DNA of 64,000 bases from Henricia sp. BOLD:AAB3569 (taxonomy: Eukaryota; Echinodermata; Asteroidea; Spinulosida; Echinasteridae), in the NCBI GenBank assembly GCA_037783545.1, contig JBBELK010000458.1, forward strand, positions 186,001 to 250,000, written 5' to 3'. This document shows positions 25,001 to 39,200 of the stretch, one piece after another (positions within the stretch are counted from its first letter, which is position 1; every line of letters starts with the position of its first letter). The notes below the pieces were generated by a model that did not search any database, was not told the DNA's origin, and worked only from the letters and a program-made list of their open reading frames with translations. The position numbers and the translations under genes were made by a program.

Positions 25001-28000
25001 TACATTCGACAATAACTCGGTCGGTTTGAACAGGAAACAGTTCAAATTTGCAGTATACGTTTGCGATGTAGTTCTGTTTAAGCAGAAAAAATGCGAAGCT
25101 TGTCTGGAAATTCCTTCAGCTCCAAAATTGCGAAAGCGGCGTCTGTTTGTGCCAACAATTAGTGTGCCGGCACTGAGTTTTAGCTACATTCGACAATAAC
25201 TCGGTCGGTTTGAACAGGAAACAGTTCAAATTTGCAGTATACGTTTGCGTTGTAGATCTGTTTAAGCAGAAAACATGCGAAGCTTGTCTGGAAATTCCTT
25301 CAGCTCCAAACTTTCGATCATACCAGACGCAGTGTTCTCCGAAAGCGGGGTCTGTTTGTGCCAACAATTAGTGTGCCGGCACTGAGTTTTAGCTACATTC
25401 GACAATAACTCGGCCGGTTTGAACAGGAAACAGTTCAAATTTGCAGTATACGTTTGCGATGTAGTTCTGTTTAAGCAGAAAAAATGCGAAGCTTGTCTGG
25501 AAATTCCTTCAGCTCCAAAATTGCGATCATACCAGACGCAGTGTTCTCCGAAAGCGGGGTCTGTTTTGTGCCAACAATTAGTGTGCCGGCACTGAGTTTT
25601 AGCTACATTCGACAATAACTCGGCCGGTTTGAACAGGAAACAGTTCAAATTTGCAGTATACGTTTGCGATGTAGTTCTGTTTAAGCAGAAAACATGCGAA
25701 GCTTGTCTGGAAATTCCTTCAGCTCCAAAATTGCGATCATACCAGACGCAGTGTTCTCCGAAAGCGGGGTCTGTTTGTGCCAACAATTAGTGTGCCGGCA
25801 CTGAGTTTTAGCTACATTCGACAATAACTCGGCCGGTTTGAACAGGAAACAGTTCAAATTTGCAGTATACGTTTGCGATGTAGTTCTGTTTAAGCAGAAA
25901 ACATGCGAAGCTTGTCTGGAAATTCCTTCAGCTCCAAAATTGCGATCATACCAGACGCAGTGTTCTCCGAAAGCGTGGTCTGTTTGTGCCAAACAATTAG
26001 TGTGCCGGCACTGAGTTTTAGTTACATTTGACAATAACTCGGTCGGTTTGAACGGGAAACAGTTCAAATTTGCAGTATACGTTTGCGATGTAGTTCTGTT
26101 TAAGCAGAACAAATGCGAAGCTTGTCTGGAAATTCTTTCAGCTCCAAAATTTCGATCATACTAGACGCAGTGTTCTCCGAAAGCGGGGTCTGTTTGTGCC
26201 AACAATTAGTGTGCCGGCACTGAGTTTTAGCTACATTCGACAATAACTCGGTCGGTTTGAACAGGAAACAGTTCAAATTTGCAGTATACGTTTGCGTTGT
26301 AGATCTGTTTAAGCAGAAAACATGCGAAGCTTGTCTGAAATTCCTTCAGCTCCAAAATTGCGATCATACCAGACGCAGTGTTCTCCGAAAGCGGCGTCTG
26401 TTTGTGCCAACAATTAGTGTGCCGGCACTGAGTTTTAGTTACATTTGACAATAACTCGGTCGGTTTGAACGGGAAACAGTTCAAATTTGCAGTATACGTT
26501 TGCGATGTAGTTCTGTTTAAGCAGAAACAATGCGAAGCTTGTCTGGAAATTCCTTCAGCTCCAAAATTGCGATCATACCAGACGCAGTGTTCTCCGAAAG
26601 CGTGGTCTGTTTGTGCCAAACAATTAGTGTGCCGGCACTGAGTTTTAGTTACATTTGACAATAACTCGGTCGGTTTGAACGGGAAACAGTTCAAATTTGC
26701 AGTATACGTTTGCGATGTAGTTCTGTTTAAGCAGAACAAATGCGAAGCTTGTCTGGAAATTCTTTCAGCTCCAAAATTTCGATCATACTAGACGCAGTGT
26801 TCTCCGAAAGCGGGGTCTGTTTGTGCCAACAATTAGTGTGCCGGCACTGAGTTTTAGCTACATTCGACAATAACTCGGTCGGTTTGAACAGGAAACAGTT
26901 CAAATTTGCAGTATACGTTTGCGTTGTAGATCTGTTTAAGCAGAAAACATGCGAAGCTTGTCTGGAAATTCCTTCAGCTCCAAAATTGCGATCATACCAG
27001 ACGCAGTGTTCTCCGAAAGCGGTGTCTGTTTGTGCCAACAATTAGTGTGCCGGCACTGAGTTTTAGCTACATTCGACAATAACTCGGCCGGTTTGAACAG
27101 GAAACAGTTCAAATTTGCAGTATACGTTTGCGATGTAGTTCTGTTTAAGCAGAAAAAATGCGAAGCTTGTCTGGAAATTCCTTCAGCTCCAAAATTGCGA
27201 TCATACCAGACGCAGTGTTCTCCGAAAGCGGGGTCTGTTTGTGCCAACAATTAGTGTGCCGGCACTGAGTTTTAGCTACATTCGACAATAACTCGGCCGG
27301 TTTGAACAGGAAACAGTTAAAATTTGCAGTATACGTTTGCGATGTAGTTCTGTTTAAGCAGAAAACATGCGAAGCTTGTCTGGAAATTCCTTCAGCTCCA
27401 AAATTGCGATCATACCAGACGCAGTGTTCTCCGAAAGCGTGGTCTGTTTGTGCCAAACAATTAGTGTGCCGGCACTGAGTTTTAGTTACATTTGACAATA
27501 ACTCGGTCGGTTTGAACGGGAAACAGTTCAAATTTGCAGTATACGTTTGCGATGTAGTTCTGTTTAAGCAGAACAAATGCGAAGCTTGTCTGGAAATTCT
27601 TTCAGCTCCAAAATTTCGATCATACTAGACGCAGTGTTCTCCGAAAGCGGGGTCTGTTTGTGCCAACAATTAGTGTGCCGGCACTGAGTTTTAGCTACAT
27701 TCGACAATAACTCGGTCGGTTTGAACAGGAAACAGTTCAAATTTGCAGTATACGTTTGCGTTGTAGATCTGTTTAAGCAGAAAACATGCGAAGCTTGTCT
27801 GGAAATTCATTCAGCTCCAAAATTGCGATCATACCAGACGCAGTGTTCTCCGAAAGCGGCGTCTGTTTGTGCCAACAATTAGTGTGCCGGCACTGAGTTT
27901 TAGTTACATTTGACAATAACTCGGTCGGTTTGAACGGGAAACAGTTCAAATTTGCAGTATACGTTTGCGATGTAGTTCTGTTTAAGCAGAAAAAATGCGA

Positions 28001-29741
28001 AGCTTGTCTGGAAATTCCTTCAGCTCCAAAATTTCGATCATACCAGACGCAGTGTTCTCCGAAAGCAATTAGTATGCCGACACTGAGTTTTAGCTACATT
28101 CGACAATAACTCGTTCGGTTTGAACTGGAAACAGTTGAAATTTGCAGTATACGTTTGCGATGTAGATCTGTTTAAGCAGAAAAAATGCGAAGCTTGTCTG
28201 GAAATTCCTTCAGCTCCAAAATACCGATCATACCAGACGCAGTCTTCTCCGAAAGCGGGGTCTGTTTGTACCAACAATTAGTGTGCCGGCACTGAGTTTT
28301 AGCTACATTCGACAATAACTCGGTCGGTTTGAACTGGAAACAGTTCAAATTTGCAGTATACGTTTGCGTTGTAGATCTGTTTAAGCAGAAAACATGCGAA
28401 GCTTGTCTGGAAATTCCTTCAGCTCCAAAATTGCGATCATACCAGACGCAGTGTTCTGCGAAAGCGTGGTCTGTTTGTGCCAACAATTAGCATGCCGACA
28501 CTGAGTTTTAGCTACATTCGACAATAACTCGGTCGGTTTGAACGGGAAACAGTTCAAATTTGCAGTATACGTTTGCGATGTAGTTCTGTTTAAGCAGAAA
28601 AAATGCGAAGCTTGTCTGGAAATTCCTTCAGCTCCAAAATTTCGATCATACCAGACGCAGTGTTCTGCGAAAGCGTGGTCTGTTTGTGCCAACAATTAGC
28701 ATGCCGACACTGAGTTTTAGCTACATTCGACAATAACTCGTTCGGTTTGAACTGGAAACAGTTGAAATTTGCAGTATACGTTTGCGATGTAGATCTGTTT
28801 AAGCAGAAAAAATGCGAAGCTTGTCTGGAAATTCCTTCAGCTCCAAAATACCGATCATACCAGACGCAGTGTTCTCCGAAAGCGGGGTCTGTTTGTGCCA
28901 ACAATTAGTGTGCCGGCACTGAGTTTTAGCTACATTCGACAATAACTCCGCCGGTTTGAACAGGAAACAGTTCAAATTTGCAGCATACGTTTGCGATGTA
29001 GTTCTGTTTAAGCAGAAAACATGCGAAGCTTGTCTGGAAATTCCTTCAGCTCCAAAATTGCGATCATACCAGACGCAGTGTTCTCCGAAAGCGTGGTCTG
29101 TTTGTGCCAAACAATTAGTGTGCCGGCACTGAGTTTTAGTTACATTTGACAATAACTCGGTCGGTTTGAACGGGAAACAGTTCAAATTTGCAGTATACGT
29201 TTGCGATGTAGTTCTGTTTAAGCAGAACAAATGCGAAGCTTGTCTGGAAATTCTTTCAGCTCCAAAATTTCGATCATACTAGACGCAGTGTTCTCCGAAA
29301 GCGGGGTCTGTTTGTGCCAACAATTAGTGTGCCGGCACTGAGTTTTAGCTACATTCGACAATAACTCGGTCGGTTTGAACAGGAAACAGTTCAAATTTGC
29401 AGTATACGTTTGCGTTGTAGATCTGTTTAAGCAGAAAACATGCGAAGCTTGTCTGGAAATTCCTTCAGCTCCAAAATTGCGATCATACCAGACGCAGTGT
29501 TCTCCGAAAGCGGTGTCTGTTTGTGCCAACAATTAGTGTGCCGGCACTGAGTTTTAGTTACATTTGACAATAACTCGGTCGGTTTGAACGGGAAACAGTT
29601 CAAATTTGCAGTATACGTTTGCGATGTAGTTCTGTTTAAGCAGAAAAAATGCGAAGCTTGTCTGGAAATTCCTTCAGCTCCAAAATTTCGATCATACCAG
29701 ACGCAGTGTTCTCCGAAAGCGGTGTCTGTTTGTGCCAACAA
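21357..29741. repeat. 5788-bp higher-order repeat
   Basis: Unit classes at about 21357-23953 recur at about 27145-29741 at a constant offset of 5788 bp. They share the AGTTAAAATTTGC unit (21529 and 27317), the 19-bp-deleted unit (22273 and 28061), and the CTCCGCCGG plus GCAGCATACG unit (23159 and 28947). One copy carries a private GAAATTCATTCAG change near 27806. Between the copies lies a differently ordered set of units that is itself duplicated elsewhere. Confidence 0.75.
23100..25140. repeat. Tandem 1021-bp duplication of five units
   Basis: Five units ending near 24110 are followed by a second copy ending near 25131. The offset is 1021 bp: five units minus a 25-bp deletion, plus one extra base in a 210-bp unit. 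Both copies contain the CTCCGCCGG/GCAGCATACG unit and end with the unit in which AAAATTGCGA runs straight into AAGCGGCG. The deletion is flanked by CGA on both sides, so it predates the duplication. Confidence 0.75.
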
Positions 29742-32700
29742 TTAGTGTGCCGGCACTGAGTTTTAGCTACATTCGACAATAACTCGGTCGGTTTGAACAG
29801 GAAACAGTTCAAATTTGCAGTATACGTTTGCGATGTAGTTCTGTTTAAGCAGAAAAAAATGCGAAGCTTGTCTGGAAATTCCTTCAGCTCCAAAATTGCG
29901 AAAGCGGCGTCTGTTTGTGCCAACAATTAGTGTGCCGGCACTGAGTTTTAGCTACATTCGACAATAACTCGGTCGGTTTGAACAGGAAACAGTTCAAATT
30001 TGCAGTATACGTTTGCGTTGTAGATCTGTTTAAGCAGAAAACATGCGAAGCTTGTCTGGAAATTCCTTCAGCTCCAAACTTTCGATCATACCAGACGCAG
30101 TGTTCTCCGAAAGCGGGGTCTGTTTGTGCCAACAATTAGTGTGCCGGCACTGAGTTTTAGCTACATTCGACAATAACTCGGCCGGTTTGAACAGGAAACA
30201 GTTCAAATTTGCAGTATACGTTTGCGATGTAGTTCTGTTTAAGCAGAAAAAATGCGAAGCTTGTCTGGAAATTCCTTCAGCTCCAAAATTGCGATCATAC
30301 CAGACGCAGTGTTCTCCGAAAGCGGGGTCTGTTTTGTGCCAACAATTAGTGTGCCGGCACTGAGTTTTAGCTACATTCGACAATAACTCGGCCGGTTTGA
30401 ACAGGAAACAGTTCAAATTTGCAGTATACGTTTGCGATGTAGTTCTGTTTAAGCAGAAAACATGCGAAGCTTGTCTGGAAATTCCTTCAGCTCCAAAATT
30501 GCGATCATACCAGACGCAGTGTTCTCCGAAAGCGGGGTCTGTTTGTGCCAACAATTAGTGTGCCGGCACTGAGTTTTAGCTACATTCGACAATAACTCGG
30601 CCGGTTTGAACAGGAAACAGTTCAAATTTGCAGTATACGTTTGCGATGTAGTTCTGTTTAAGCAGAAAACATGCGAAGCTTGTCTGGAAATTCCTTCAGC
30701 TCCAAAATTGCGATCATACCAGACGCAGTGTTCTCCGAAAGCGTGGTCTGTTTGTGCCAAACAATTAGTGTGCCGGCACTGAGTTTTAGTTACATTTGAC
30801 AATAACTCGGTCGGTTTGAACGGGAAACAGTTCAAATTTGCAGTATACGTTTGCGATGTAGTTCTGTTTAAGCAGAACAAATGCGAAGCTTGTCTGGAAA
30901 TTCTTTCAGCTCCAAAATTTCGATCATACTAGACGCAGTGTTCTCCGAAAGCGGGGTCTGTTTGTGCCAACAATTAGTGTGCCGGCACTGAGTTTTAGCT
31001 ACATTCGACAATAACTCGGTCGGTTTGAACAGGAAACAGTTCAAATTTGCAGTATACGTTTGCGTTGTAGATCTGTTTAAGCAGAAAACATGCGAAGCTT
31101 GTCTGAAATTCCTTCAGCTCCAAAATTGCGATCATACCAGACGCAGTGTTCTCCGAAAGCGGCGTCTGTTTGTGCCAACAATTAGTGTGCCGGCACTGAG
31201 TTTTAGTTACATTTGACAATAACTCGGTCGGTTTGAACGGGAAACAGTTCAAATTTGCAGTATACGTTTGCGATGTAGTTCTGTTTAAGCAGAAACAATG
31301 CGAAGCTTGTCTGGAAATTCCTTCAGCTCCAAAATTGCGATCATACCAGACGCAGTGTTCTCCGAAAGCGTGGTCTGTTTGTGCCAAACAATTAGTGTGC
31401 CGGCACTGAGTTTTAGTTACATTTGACAATAACTCGGTCGGTTTGAACGGGAAACAGTTCAAATTTGCAGTATACGTTTGCGATGTAGTTCTGTTTAAGC
31501 AGAACAAATGCGAAGCTTGTCTGGAAATTCTTTCAGCTCCAAAATTTCGATCATACTAGACGCAGTGTTCTCCGAAAGCGGGGTCTGTTTGTGCCAACAA
31601 TTAGTGTGCCGGCACTGAGTTTTAGCTACATTCGACAATAACTCGGTCGGTTTGAACAGGAAACAGTTCAAATTTGCAGTATACGTTTGCGTTGTAGATC
31701 TGTTTAAGCAGAAAACATGCGAAGCTTGTCTGGAAATTCCTTCAGCTCCAAAATTGCGATCATACCAGACGCAGTGTTCTCCGAAAGCGGTGTCTGTTTG
31801 TGCCAACAATTAGTGTGCCGGCACTGAGTTTTAGTTACATTTGACAATAACTCGGTCGGTTTGAACGGGAAACAGTTCAAATTTGCAGTATACGTTTGCG
31901 ATGTAGTTCTGTTTAAGCAGAAAAAATGCGAAGCTTGTCTGGAAATTCCTTCAGCTCCAAAATTTCGATCATACCAGACGCAGTGTTCTCCGAAAGCGGT
32001 GTCTGTTTGTGCCAACAATTAGTGTGCCGGCACTGAGTTTTAGCTACATTCGACAATAACTCGGTCGGTTTGAACAGGAAACAGTTCAAATTTGCAGTAT
32101 ACGTTTGCGATGTAGTTCTGTTTAAGCAGAAAAAGTGCGAAGCTTGTCTGGAAATTCCTTCAGCTCCAAAATTGCGAAAGCGGCGTCTGTTTGTGCCAAC
32201 AATTAGTGTGCCGGCACTGAGTTTTAGCTACATTCGACAATAACTCGGTCGGTTTGAACAGGAAACAGTTCAAATTTGCAGTATACGTTTGCGTTGTAGA
32301 TCTGTTTAAGCAGAAAACATGCGAAGCTTGTCTGGAAATTCCTTCAGCTCCAAACTTTCGATCATACCAGACGCAGTGTTCTCCGAAAGCGGGGTCTGTT
32401 TGTGCCAACAATTAGTGTGCCGGCACTGAGTTTTAGCTACATTCGACAATAACTCGGCCGGTTTGAACAGGAAACAGTTCAAATTTGCAGTATACGTTTG
32501 CGATGTAGTTCTGTTTAAGCAGAAAAAATGCGAAGCTTGTCTGGAAATTCCTTCAGCTCCAAAATTGCGATCATACCTCGACGCAGTGTTCTCCGAAAGC
32601 GGGGTCTGTTTTGTGCCAACAATTAGTGTGCCGGCACTGAGTTTTAGCTACATTCGACAATAACTCGGCCGGTTTGAACAGGAAACAGTTCAAATTTGCA

Positions 32701-33160
32701 GTATACGTTTGCGATGTAGTTCTGTTTAAGCAGAAAACATGCGAAGCTTGTCTGGAAATTCCTTCAGCTCCAAAATTGCGATCATACCAGACGCAGTGTT
32801 CTCCGAAAGCGGGGTCTGTTTGTGCCAACAATTAGTGTGCCGGCACTGAGTTTTAGCTACATTCGACAATAACTCGGCCGGTTTGAACAGGAAACAGTTC
32901 AAATTTGCAGTATACGTTTGCGATGTAGTTCTGTTTAAGCAGAAAACATGCGAAGCTTGTCTGGAAATTCCTTCAGCTCCAAAATTGCGATCATACCAGA
33001 CGCAGTGTTCTCCGAAAGCGTGGTCTGTTTGTGCCAAACAATTAGTGTGCCGGCACTGAGTTTTAGTTACATTTGACAATAACTCGGTCGGTTTGAACGG
33101 GAAACAGTTCAAATTTGCAGTATACGTTTGCGATGTAGTTCTGTTTAAGCAGAACAAATG
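24970..33160. repeat. 4768-bp and 7044-bp higher-order repeat copies
   Basis: Units at about 25116-26950 recur at 29884-31720 (offset 4768). Units at about 24451-26112 recur again near 31495-33157 (offset 7044-7045). Shared markers are the 25-bp-deleted unit (25129, 29895 and 32171), the CTGTTTTGTGCC unit with one extra T (25562, 30330 and 32607) and the CTTGTCTGAAATTCC unit lacking one G (26334, 31102 and 33379). The third copy has a private CATACCTCGACG change at about 32577. Confidence 0.75.
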
Positions 33161-33269
33161 CGAAGCTTGTCTGGAAATTCTTTCAGCTCCAAAATTTCGA
33201 TCATACTAGACGCAGTGTTCTCCGAAAGCGGGGTCTGTTTGTGCCAACAATTAGTGTGCCGGCACTGAG

Positions 33270-36200
33270 TTTTAGCTACATTCGACAATAACTCGGTCGG
33301 TTTGAACAGGAAACAGTTCAAATTTGCAGTATACGTTTGCGTTGTAGATCTGTTTAAGCAGAAAACATGCGAAGCTTGTCTGAAATTCCTTCAGCTCCAA
33401 AATTGCGATCATACCAGACGCAGTGTTCTCCGAAAGCGGCGTCTGTTTGTGCCAACAATTAGTGTGCCGGCACTGAGTTTTAGTTACATTTGACAATAAC
33501 TCGGTCGGTTTGAACGGGAAACAGTTCAAATTTGCAGTATACGTTTGCGATGTAGTTCTGTTTAAGCAGAAACAATGCGAAGCTTGTCTGGAAATTCCTT
33601 CAGCTCCAAAATTGCGATCATACCAGACGCAGTGTTCTCCGAAAGCAATTAGTATGCCGACACTGAGTTTTAGCTACATTCGACAATAACTCGTTCGGTT
33701 TGAACTGGAAACAGTTGAAATTTGCAGTATACGTTTGCGATGTAGATCTGTTTAAGCAGAAAAAATGCGAAGCTTGTCTGGAAATTCCTTCAGCTCCAAA
33801 ATACCGATCATACCAGACGCAGTGTTCTCCGAAAGCGGGGTCTGTTTGTGCCAACAATTAGTGTGCCGGCACTGAGTTTTAGCTACATTCGACAATAACT
33901 CGGCCGGTTTGAACAGGAAACAGTTCAAATTTGCAGTATACGTTTGCGATGTAGTTCTGTTTAAGCAGAAAACATGCGAAGCTTGTCTGGAAATTCCTTC
34001 AGCTCCAAAATTGCGATCATACCAGACGCAGTGTTCTCCGAAAGCGTGGTCTGTTTGTGCCAAACAATTAGTGTGCCGGCACTGAGTTTTAGTTACATTT
34101 GACAATAACTCGGTCGGTTTGAACGGGAAACAGTTCAAATTTGCAGTATACGTTTGCGATGTAGTTCTGTTTAAGCAGAACAAATGCGAAGCTTGTCTGG
34201 AAATTCTTTCAGCTCCAAAATTGCGATCATACCAGACGCAGTGTTCTCCGAAAGCGGGGTCTGTTTTGTGCCAACAATTAGTGTGCCGGCACTGAGTTTT
34301 AGCTACATTCGACAATAACTCGGCCGGTTTGAACAGGAAACAGTTCAAATTTGCAGTATACGTTTGCGATGTAGTTCTGTTTAAGCAGAAAACATGCGAA
34401 GCTTGTCTGGAAATTCCTTCAGCTCCAAAATTGCGATCATACCAGACGCAGTGTTCTCCGAAAGCGGGGTCTGTTTGTGCCAACAATTAGTGTGCCGGCA
34501 CTGAGTTTTAGCTACATTCGACAATAACTCGGCCGGTTTGAACAGGAAACAGTTCAAATTTGCAGTATACGTTTGCGATGTAGTTCTGTTTAAGCAGAAA
34601 ACATGCGAAGCTTGTCTGGAAATTCCTTCAGCTCCAAAATTGCGATCATACCAGACGCAGTGTTCTCCGAAAGCGTGGTCTGTTTGTGCCAAACAATTAG
34701 TGTGCCGGCACTGAGTTTTAGTTACATTTGACAATAACTCGGTCGGTTTGAACGGGAAACAGTTCAAATTTGCAGTATACGTTTGCGATGTAGTTCTGTT
34801 TAAGCAGAACAAATGCGAAGCTTGTCTGAAAATTCTTTCAGCTCCAAAATTTCGATCATACTAGACGCAGTGTTCTCCGAAAGCGGGGTCTGTTTGTGCC
34901 AACAATTAGTGTGCCGGCACTGAGTTTTAGCTACATTCGACAATAACTCGGTCGGTTTGAACAGGAAACAGTTCAAATTTGCAGTATACGTTTGCGTTGT
35001 AGATCTGTTTAAGCAGAAAACATGCGAAGCTTGTCTGAAATTCCTTCAGCTCCAAAATTGCGATCATACCAGACGCAGTGTTCTCCGAAAGCGGCGTCTG
35101 TTTGTGCCAACAATTAGTGTGCCGGCACTGAGTTTTAGTTACATTTGACAATAACTCGGTCGGTTTGAACGGGAAACAGTTCAAATTTGCAGTATACGTT
35201 TGCGATGTAGTTCTGTTTAAGCAGAAACAATGCGAAGCTTGTCTGGAAATTCCTTCAGCTCCAAAATTGCGATCATACCAGACGCAGTGTTCTCCGAAAG
35301 CAATTAGTATGCCGACACTGAGTTTTAGCTACATTCGACAATAACTCGTTCGGTTTGAACTGGAAACAGTTGAAATTTGCAGTATACGTTTGCGATGTAG
35401 ATCTGTTTAAGCAGAAAAAATGCGAAGCTTGTCTGGAAATTCCTTCAGCTTTAAAATACCGATCATACCAGACGCAGTGTTCTCCGAAAGCGGGGTCTGT
35501 TTGTGCCAACAATTAGTGTGCCGGCACTGAGTTTTAGCTACATTCGACAATAACTCGGCCGGTTTGAACAGGAAACAGTTCAAATTTGCAGTATACGTTT
35601 GCGATGTAGTTCTGTTTAAGCAGAAAACATGCGAAGCTTGTCTGGAAATTCCTTCAGCTCCAAAATTGCGATCATACCAGACGCAGTGTTCTCCGAAAGC
35701 GTGGTCTGTTTGTGCCAAACAATTAGTGTGCCGGCACTGAGTTTTAGTTACATTTGACAATAACTCGGTCGGTTTGAACGGGAAACAGTTCAAATTTGCA
35801 GTATACGTTTGCGATGTAGTTCTGTTTAAGCAGAACAAATGCGAAGCTTGTCTGGAAATTCTTTCAGCTCCAAAATTTCGATCATACTAGACGCAGTGTT
35901 CTCCGAAAGCGGGGTCTGTTTGTGCCAACAATTAGTGTGCCGGCACTGAGTTTTAGCTACATTCGACAATAACTCGGTCGGTTTGAACAGGAAACAGTTC
36001 AAATTTGCAGTATACGTTTGCGTTGTAGATCTGTTTAAGCAGAAAACATGCGAAGCTTGTCTGGAAATTCCTTCAGCTCCAAAATTGCGATCATACCAGA
36101 CGCAGTGTTCTCCGAAAGCGGGGTCTGTTTGTGCCAACAATTAGTGTGCCGGCACTGAGTTTTAGCTACATTCGACAATAACTCGGCCGGTTTGAACAGG

Positions 36201-39200
36201 AAACAGTTCAAATTTGCAGTATACGTTTGCGATGTAGTTCTGTTTAAGCAGAAAAAATGCGAAGCTTGTCTGGAAATTCCTTCAGCTCCAAAATTGCGAT
36301 CATACCAGACGCAGTGTTCTCCGAAAGCGGGGTCTGTTTTGTGCCAACAATCAGTGTGCCGGCACTGAGTTTTAGCTACATTCGACAATAACTCGGCCGG
36401 TTTGAACAGGAAACAGTTCAAATTTGCAGTATACGTTTGCGATGTAGTTCTGTTTAAGCAGAAAACATGCGAAGCTTGTCTGGAAATTCCTTCAGCTCCA
36501 AAATTGCGATCATACCAGACGCAGTGTTCTCCGAAAGCGGGGTCTGTTTGTGCCAACAATTAGTGTGCCGGCACTGAGTTTTAGCTACATTCGACAATAA
36601 CTCGGCCGGTTTGAACAGGAAACAGTTCAAATTTGCAGTATACGTTTGCGATGTAGTTCTGTTTAAGCAGAAAACATGCGAAGCTTGTCTGGAAATTCCT
36701 TCAGCTCCAAAATTGCGATCATACCAGACGCAGTGTTCTCCGAAAGCGTGGTCTGTTTGTGCCAAACAATTAGTGTGCCGGCACTGAGTTTTAGTTACAT
36801 TTGACAATAACTCGGTCGGTTTGAACGGGAAACAGTTCAAATTTGCAGTATACGTTTGCGATGTAGTTCTGTTTAAGCAGAACAAATGCGAAGCTTGTCT
36901 GGAAATTCTTTCAGCTCCAAAATTTCGATCATACTAGACGCAGTGTTCTCCGAAAGCGGGGTCTGTTTGTGCCAACAATTAGTGTGCCGGCACTGAGTTT
37001 TAGCTACATTCGACAATAACTCGGTCGGTTTGAACAGGAAACAGTTCAAATTTGCAGTATACGTTTGCGTTGTAGATCTGTTTAAGCAGAAAACATGCGA
37101 AGCTTGTCTGAAATTCCTTCAGCTCCAATATTGCGATCATACCAGACGCAGTGTTCTCCGAAAGCGGCGTCTGTTTGTGCCAACAATTAGTGTGCCGGCA
37201 CTGAGTTTTAGTTACATTTGACAATAACTCGGTCGGTTTGAACGGGAAACAGTTCAAATTTGCAGTATACGTTTGCGATGTAGTTCTGTTTAAGCAGAAA
37301 CAATGCGAAGCTTGTCTGGAAATTCCTTCAGCTCCAAAATTGCGATCATACCAGACGCAGTGTTCTCCGAAAGCAATTAGTATGCCGACACTGAGTTTTA
37401 GCTACATTCGACAATAACTCGTTCGGTTTGAACTGGAAACAGTTGAAATTTGCAGTATACGTTTGCGATGTAGATCTGTTTAAGCAGAAAAAAATGCGAA
37501 GCTTGTCTGGAAATTCCTTCAGCTCCAAAATACCGATCATACCAGACGCAGTGTTCTCCGAAAGCGGGGTCTGTTTGTGCCAACAATTAGTGTGCCGGCA
37601 CTGAGTTTTAGCTACATTCGACAATAACTCGGCCGGTTTGAACAGGAAACAGTTCAAATTTGCAGTATACGTTTGCGATGTAGTTCTGTTTAAGCAGAAA
37701 ACATGCGAAGCTTGTCTGGAAATTCCTTCAGCTCCAAAATTGCGATCATACCAGACGCAGTGTTCTCCGAAAGCGTGGTCTGTTTGTGCCAAACAATTAG
37801 TGTGCCGGCACTGAGTTTTAGTTACATTTGACAATAACTCGGTCGGTTTGAACGGGAAACAGTTCAAATTTGCAGTATACGTTTGCGATGTAGTTCTGTT
37901 TAAGCAGAACAAATGCGAAGCTTGTCTGGAAATTCTTTCAGCTCCAAAATTGCGATCATACCAGACGCAGTGTTCTCCGAAAGCGGGGTCTGTTTTGTGC
38001 CAACAATTAGTGTGCCGGCACTGAGTTTTAGCTACATTCGACAATAACTCGGCCGGTTTGAACAGGAAACAGTTCAAATTTGCAGTATACGTTTGCGATG
38101 TAGTTCTGTTTAAGCAGAAAACATGCGAAGCTTGTCTGGAAATTCCTTCAGCTCCAAAATTGCGATCATACCAGACGCAGTGTTCTCCGAAAGCGGGGTC
38201 TGTTTGTGCCAACAATTAGTGTGCCGGCACTGAGTTTTAGCTACATTCGACAATAACTCGGCCGGTTTGAACAGGAAACAGTTCAAATTTGCAGTATACG
38301 TTTGCGATGTAGTTCTGTTTAAGCAGAAAACATGCGAAGCTTGTCTGGAAATTCCTTCAGCTCCAAAATTGCGATCATACCAGACGCAGTGTTCTCCGAA
38401 AGCGTGGTCTGTTTGTGCCAAACAATTAGTGTGCCGGCACTGAGTTTTAGTTACATTTGACAATAACTCGGTCGGTTTGAACGGGAAACAGTTCAAATTT
38501 GCAGTATACGTTTGCGATGTAGTTCTGTTTAAGCAGAACAAATGCGAAGCTTGTCTGGAAATTCTTTCAGCTCCAAAATTTCGATCATACTAGACGCAGT
38601 GTTCTCCGAAAGCGGGGTCTGTTTGTGCCAACAATTAGTGTGCCGGCACTGAGTTTTAGCTACATTCGACAATAACTCGGTCGGTTTGAACAGGAAACAG
38701 TTCAAATTTGCAGTATACGTTTGCGTTGTAGATCTGTTTAAGCAGAAAACATGCGAAGCTTGTCTGAAATTCCTTCAGCTCCAAAATTGCGATCATACCA
38801 GACGCAGTGTTCTCCGAAAGCGGCGTCTGTTTGTGCCAACAATTAGTGTGCCGGCACTGAGTTTTAGTTACATTTGACAATAACTCGGTCGGTTTGAACG
38901 GGAAACAGTTCAAATTTGCAGTATACGTTTGCGATGTAGTTCTGTTTAAGCAGAAACAATGCGAAGCTTGTCTGGAAATTCCTTCAGCTCCAAAATTGCG
39001 ATCATACCAGACGCAGTGTTCTCCGAAAGCAATTAGTATGCCGACACTGAGTTTTAGCTACATTCGACAATAACTCGTTCGGTTTGAACTGGAAACAGTT
39101 GAAATTTGCAGTATACGTTTGCGATGTAGATCTGTTTAAGCAGAAAAAATGCGAAGCTTGTCTGGAAATTCCTTCAGCTCCAAAATACCGATCATACCAG